NCBI GenBank assembly: GCA_004558955.1
Contig: SFZC01000043.1
Coordinates: 1-14,957, forward strand
DNA: 14,957 nt
From: a bacterium
GTDB taxonomy: Bacteria > Cyanobacteriota > Vampirovibrionia > Gastranaerophilales > Gastranaerophilaceae
Direction: 5' to 3'
Shown: piece by piece, positions 11,637 through 14,957 of the stretch
Layout: every line of letters begins with the position of its first letter
How positions within the stretch are numbered: position 1 is the stretch's first letter
The notes under the pieces: generated by a model
Told to the model about the DNA's origin: nothing
Databases searched by the model: none
Seen by the model: the letters and a program-made list of their open reading frames with translations, nothing else
Position numbers and translations under genes: made by a program

Positions 11637-14498
11637 ATGGGCGAGTCAAAAACTTTGATTTTGATTGATGGGCACGCACTTGCGTTTCGTCAATATTATG
11701 CGTTAGAACGTACGAATATGAAAACTAAAGACGGCACACCGACATGGGCTGTTTACGGTTTTTTCAAAGCTATTTTTGACTTGCTCAAGAATCAAAATTT
11801 GGCTCCAAATGCGATAGGTGTTGCGTTTGATGTTTCTCATCATACCTTTAGAACCGAAAAATATGAGGAATATAAGTCAAATCGTGAAGCGATGCCCGAC
11901 CCGATGAGAGTTCAAATGGGCTTAATTTATGAGGGTTTGAGAGCGTTTAACATTCCTATTTATACTAAGGAAGGCTTTGAGGCTGACGACGTAATCGGTA
12001 CAATTTCCCGCAAGGCGTGTGAACTTGGTCATAAGGTTTATATTTTGACTGGGGATCAGGATTCGTTCCAACTTATTCGCAAAAATGGCTGTATTAAAGT
12101 TATTATTCCGTCAAAAGGTGATTTGATTGAGTATGATTGGGAGATGGTTCATGAAAAACTCGGCGTTTATCCTAATCAGGTGATTGATTACAAGGCTTTG
12201 CGAGGCGATACTTCTGATAATATCCCGGGAATTAAGGGTATTGGGGAAAAAACGGCGGTCAAACTTCTTAATGAATTTGGTACAGTTGACAATGTTTTGG
12301 CAAATGTTGAAAATATCAGCGGAAAAGCTCTCAAAGAAAAAATTTCAAACGGGGTCGAAATTGCGAAATTGAGCAAATATTTGGCAACTATTGTGCAAGA
12401 TGTTGAGATTGATTTTGATTTTAACAGTACAAAAATCGAAATGCCTGATATTGCTGCGGTTATGGACTTTTTAAGACAAATGCAGTTTTACAGTTACCTG
12501 AAAAATATTGAGTATATTTTAAAGTTGTTTAATAAAGACGGCAATTTTGAATTTTCGACTTTGTCTAATGCTGACGCTCCGACAACTTTTGGGGTTCAAG
12601 AAAATGGGCAACTCGGTTTGTTTGCTCAAGTTGCACAGGAAACAGTAAATAAAACCGACGAAATTTCAGGGGCTGAGATTGTAAATGATGAAACTAAATT
12701 GACGAAATTGGTTGAAGAATTAAATAAAGTTCCCGCTTTTGGTATGAAATTTTTGGTGGATTTTAAAAATTCCATTAATTTTAATCTTTATGGCTTATTG
12801 ATTGGAGTAAATCCAACTTTAAAAATAGCCGAAGATAATTTTGATTTTTCGGATTATAAAGCTGAGGTGAAGACTTATTATTTACCGATTACGGGGCAAA
12901 ATATTGAAGGATTTAGAGATATTTCAAAGATGTTTTTATTGCTCAAACCTGTTTTTGAAAATCAAAATATTAAGAAATTTACTCACGATTTAAAAATTGA
13001 TGATTGTGTTTTGAAGTATTACGGAATTGATATAAAGGGCGTAATTTTTGACACCTTGCTTGCTTGCTATATCAAGGATTCTAATGCAAATTCAGATTTT
13101 GATATTCAATGTATGGAACAGATTAACCATATTTTAGCTTCTATGGTAACAGATGATAAAAAAATCTCGTTTGGCGACAGCAGCAAGTCTGTTTTGCTGA
13201 ATTATGTTGCCGATGTAATGCAATCCTTGTTTGAATTGACTAAATATTGGGCGGAAAAACTTAATCCTCGTGAACATGCAATCCTTTCTGATATCGAAAT
13301 CCCGCTATCAAAGGTTTTGGCAGATATGGAGCGTGCTGGAGTTTCTGTTGATAAACAGTATTTGTATGGTTTGACTGAGGAGTTGGATAGAAAATTATAC
13401 AATGTTGAACAGAAGATTTTTGAACTTGCGGGAGTTGAGTTTAATATTAAATCTCCGAAACAGGTTGGAGAGATTTTGTATGATAAATTGGAATTGAAAT
13501 CAAAAAAACGTGGTAAGGCGAAGAAATCCACAGGTGCTGAAGTTTTGGAAAAACTTGCGGAAGAATTTGAAATCGCAAGATTAATTTTGGAATACCGCAA
13601 GTATTCAAAATTGATTACGACTTACACAGATGTTTTGCCTGATTTAGTGGATATAAAAGATAACAGAATTCATACTTCGTTTAATCAAACTGTTACGACA
13701 ACGGGTCGGTTGTCTTCCTCAAATCCGAATTTGCAAAATATCCCCGTGCGAACAGCTGAGGGTAACAAAATCAGACAGGCTTTTGTGCCGAGAGATAGAG
13801 AGAATTATTTGATTTTGTCGGCGGATTATTCGCAGATTGAATTGAGATTGCTGGCACATGTTTCAGGGGATAAGCATCTTATTGAGGCATTTAATTCGGG
13901 TATTGATGTTCATACTTTGACTGCTTCAAAGGTTTTTGAGGTACCTGTTGAATTGGTTACGAAAGAAATGCGTTACAAGGCTAAGGCGGTAAATTTCGGA
14001 ATAGTTTATGGGCAAAGCAAATACGGGCTTGCTAAAGCGTTGAAGATTAAACCTGAAGAGGCTGAAAGGTTTATAAATAAGTATTTTGAAACATATTCTG
14101 GAGTTAAAGCATATATGGAAAATATGGTTCATCTTGTTGAAGAGCAAGGGTATGTTGAAACTATTTTCGGACGTCGCAGATATTTGGAAAATGAAATTAA
14201 TAGTTCAAATGCTATGGTGCGTGAGTTTGCAAAACGTGCGGCGATAAATCACCCGATGCAGGGTTCTTCTTCCGATTTGATTAAGATTGCAATGGTTGAT
14301 TTTGCAAAAAGTTTAAAGGAAAATAAATGTAAATCAAAATTGATTTTGCAGGTTCATGACGAATTGGTTGTAGAAACGGCAAAAAATGAGTTTGAGTTAG
14401 TTAAGAAGTTGGTAAAAGATGCAATGGAATTAAATCAGCCGTTGAGGGTTCCGTTGTTGATTGATATAAATGCAGGTGTAACATGGAAAGAAGTATAA
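11637..14498 (+). CDS. polA: DNA polymerase I, with 5' nuclease domain and apparently inactive proofreading domain
   Basis: The 953-residue protein is a full-length family A polymerase. The 5' nuclease domain (about 1-295) shows LILIDGHALAFRQYYAL, FEADDVIGT, LTGDQDSFQL and RGDTSDNIPGIKGIGEKTA. A linker (about 300-350) contains QLGLF (325-329), like a beta-clamp-binding motif. The 3'-5' exonuclease-like domain (about 350-545) lacks the first DxE motif (AFGMKFLVD in its place), so proofreading is probably absent. The polymerase domain has TTTGRLSSSNPNLQNIPVR, motif A with D730 (SADYSQIELRLLAH), motif B R779, K783, F787 and Y791, and motif C D908 in VHDELVVE. It fills repair gaps and removes RNA primers. 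The ATG at 11637 follows AAAGGGAG; an in-frame TTG at 11583 lacks support. The 3' end overlaps the next gene by 16 bases. Confidence 0.96.
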   Translation: MGESKTLILIDGHALAFRQYYALERTNMKTKDGTPTWAVYGFFKAIFDLLKNQNLAPNAIGVAFDVSHHTFRTEKYEEYKSNREAMPDPMRVQMGLIYEGLRAFNIPIYTKEGFEADDVIGTISRKACELGHKVYILTGDQDSFQLIRKNGCIKVIIPSKGDLIEYDWEMVHEKLGVYPNQVIDYKALRGDTSDNIPGIKGIGEKTAVKLLNEFGTVDNVLANVENISGKALKEKISNGVEIAKLSKYLATIVQDVEIDFDFNSTKIEMPDIAAVMDFLRQMQFYSYLKNIEYILKLFNKDGNFEFSTLSNADAPTTFGVQENGQLGLFAQVAQETVNKTDEISGAEIVNDETKLTKLVEELNKVPAFGMKFLVDFKNSINFNLYGLLIGVNPTLKIAEDNFDFSDYKAEVKTYYLPITGQNIEGFRDISKMFLLLKPVFENQNIKKFTHDLKIDDCVLKYYGIDIKGVIFDTLLACYIKDSNANSDFDIQCMEQINHILASMVTDDKKISFGDSSKSVLLNYVADVMQSLFELTKYWAEKLNPREHAILSDIEIPLSKVLADMERAGVSVDKQYLYGLTEELDRKLYNVEQKIFELAGVEFNIKSPKQVGEILYDKLELKSKKRGKAKKSTGAEVLEKLAEEFEIARLILEYRKYSKLITTYTDVLPDLVDIKDNRIHTSFNQTVTTTGRLSSSNPNLQNIPVRTAEGNKIRQAFVPRDRENYLILSADYSQIELRLLAHVSGDKHLIEAFNSGIDVHTLTASKVFEVPVELVTKEMRYKAKAVNFGIVYGQSKYGLAKALKIKPEEAERFINKYFETYSGVKAYMENMVHLVEEQGYVETIFGRRRYLENEINSSNAMVREFAKRAAINHPMQGSSSDLIKIAMVDFAKSLKENKCKSKLILQVHDELVVETAKNEFELVKKLVKDAMELNQPLRVPLLIDINAGVTWKEV

Positions 14499-14902
14499 AA
14501 TTTTTATTATCATTGGTTGTTTTGATGATTGTGTGCGGACTTCCGACTTTTGCGGTTGGAGAACCGTTGAGCCTGAGTACTTTGATTACCTCGCAGAACG
14601 TAACTTTTGATAATTGCACAAAAGTGTTCAATACGGACAATTCTTCTCTGTTTTTTTTAACTCTTGCGGCGATTAACGCTAATCGTTTTGATGTTGATGA
14701 AATTCAGTCAAATTCTGGGTATATCTTGTTTACTGCCGTGAATAAACAGTTTTTGGCAACGATTTCAAATGTAAACACTTCTCAAGGTTTACTGAAAATT
14801 ACACCTGTTGATGGCTTGTATTATTTTCAACCTGGGATATGTTCAAATATTTTTAAATATATTGATTTGAATATTTCAAAAAAGCCTGAGGTTATCTTTT
14901 AG
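14483..14902 (+). CDS. Small Sec-exported protein of unknown function
   Basis: I recognise no family for this 139-residue protein. The N-terminus is a typical Sec signal peptide: basic start (MERSIK), hydrophobic core LLSLVVLMIVCGL and a likely type I site after TFA at residue 24. The cysteine at 18 is not in a convincing lipobox. The mature part of about 115 residues alternates strands and short helices, with an internal stretch NRFDVDEIQSNSGYILFTAVNKQFLATI and a later LLKITPVDGLYYFQPGICSNIF, so it should be a small folded envelope or secreted domain. AGGTG precedes the ATG, which lies inside the end of polA (16-base overlap), so the two are probably co-transcribed. Its stop codon overlaps the stop of the opposing gene. 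Confidence 0.8.
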   Translation: MERSIKFLLSLVVLMIVCGLPTFAVGEPLSLSTLITSQNVTFDNCTKVFNTDNSSLFFLTLAAINANRFDVDEIQSNSGYILFTAVNKQFLATISNVNTSQGLLKITPVDGLYYFQPGICSNIFKYIDLNISKKPEVIF

Positions 14903-14957
14903 TTGAGTTTTTCAAAGGCTTCTTTTACGATTTCCGAAATATTGAAATCAATATATT
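14899..14957 (-). CDS. C-terminal end of a minus-strand gene (5' part outside window)
   Basis: Read on the minus strand from the window edge, one frame is open and ends at TAA: its last residues are YIDFNISEIVKEAFEKLN, an ordinary amphipathic C-terminal helix. The other two minus frames hit stops quickly. Its stop shares bases with the TAG of the exported protein gene, so the two genes converge with a four-base overlap. Too little is visible for a function. Confidence 0.5.
   Translation of the reverse strand, partial: YIDFNISEIVKEAFEKLN

Noticed and set aside
14483..14560. Lipoprotein signal for the small exported protein, based on Cys18.
   Set aside because: The residues before the Cys (MIV) do not fit a lipobox, which requires Gly, Ala or Ser directly before it.
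1..14957. CRISPR arrays, tRNA or rRNA genes, transposases or phage genes.
   Set aside because: No regularly spaced repeats, cloverleaf-like sequences, rRNA signatures or mobile-element proteins were found on either strand by eye.

Overview
This window reads as a stretch of a low-GC bacterial chromosome, mostly ordinary housekeeping genes with one unfamiliar three-gene cassette in the middle. My best guess at the host is a non-photosynthetic relative of Cyanobacteria (Gastranaerophilales / Vampirovibrionia, 'Melainabacteria'), probably gut-associated. The reasons are the A+T-rich composition, the S16 sequence (GAQPTETV), the tig-clpP-clpX order, an orphan OmpR-type regulator, and an N-terminal segment ending in 'FRG' on one cassette protein, which I remember as common in that group. 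This is recollection rather than a search result; a low-GC Firmicute-like lineage is not excluded.

Layout. (1) 1-2485, plus strand: a tight operon with the end of a Gfo/Idh/MocA oxidoreductase, a CDP-alcohol phosphatidyltransferase, the tRNA wobble methyltransferase TrmL, and a stand-alone NAD(P)H-hydrate dehydratase. (2) 2561-3070, minus: speD (S-adenosylmethionine decarboxylase), convergent with the first operon across a hairpin; a strong RBS supports a TTG start. (3) 3288-3986, plus: an orphan OmpR/PhoB-family response regulator, divergent from speD. (4) 4098-6752, plus: three almost abutting genes encoding a phosphoribosyltransferase-like protein, an unrecognised protein and a NADAR-like protein with a duplicated N-terminal half, closed by a strong terminator. 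(5) 6810-7163, minus: rpsP, divergent from (6) 7411-10692, plus: tig-clpP-clpX, with an additional promoter in front of clpP. (7) 10771-11511, minus: a DUF4013-like membrane protein, convergent with clpX and divergent from (8) 11637-14902, plus: polA overlapping a small Sec-exported protein. (9) The last 59 bases carry the C-terminus of a minus-strand gene whose stop codon overlaps the stop of its neighbour.

How the genes work together. Trigger factor, ClpP and ClpX form a protein-folding and degradation unit. TrmL and NnrD are modification and metabolite-repair enzymes. The most interesting region is 3269-6752. A 20-base element at the response regulator's own start recurs (17 of 20 identical) in front of the cassette, where further direct repeats of helical period occur. 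This suggests, without proving it, that the orphan regulator controls itself and the cassette. The cassette joins a predicted PRPP-binding fold with a predicted N-glycosidase (NADAR) fold, a pairing I do not recognise from any described system. No gene-free stretch exceeds 300 bases.
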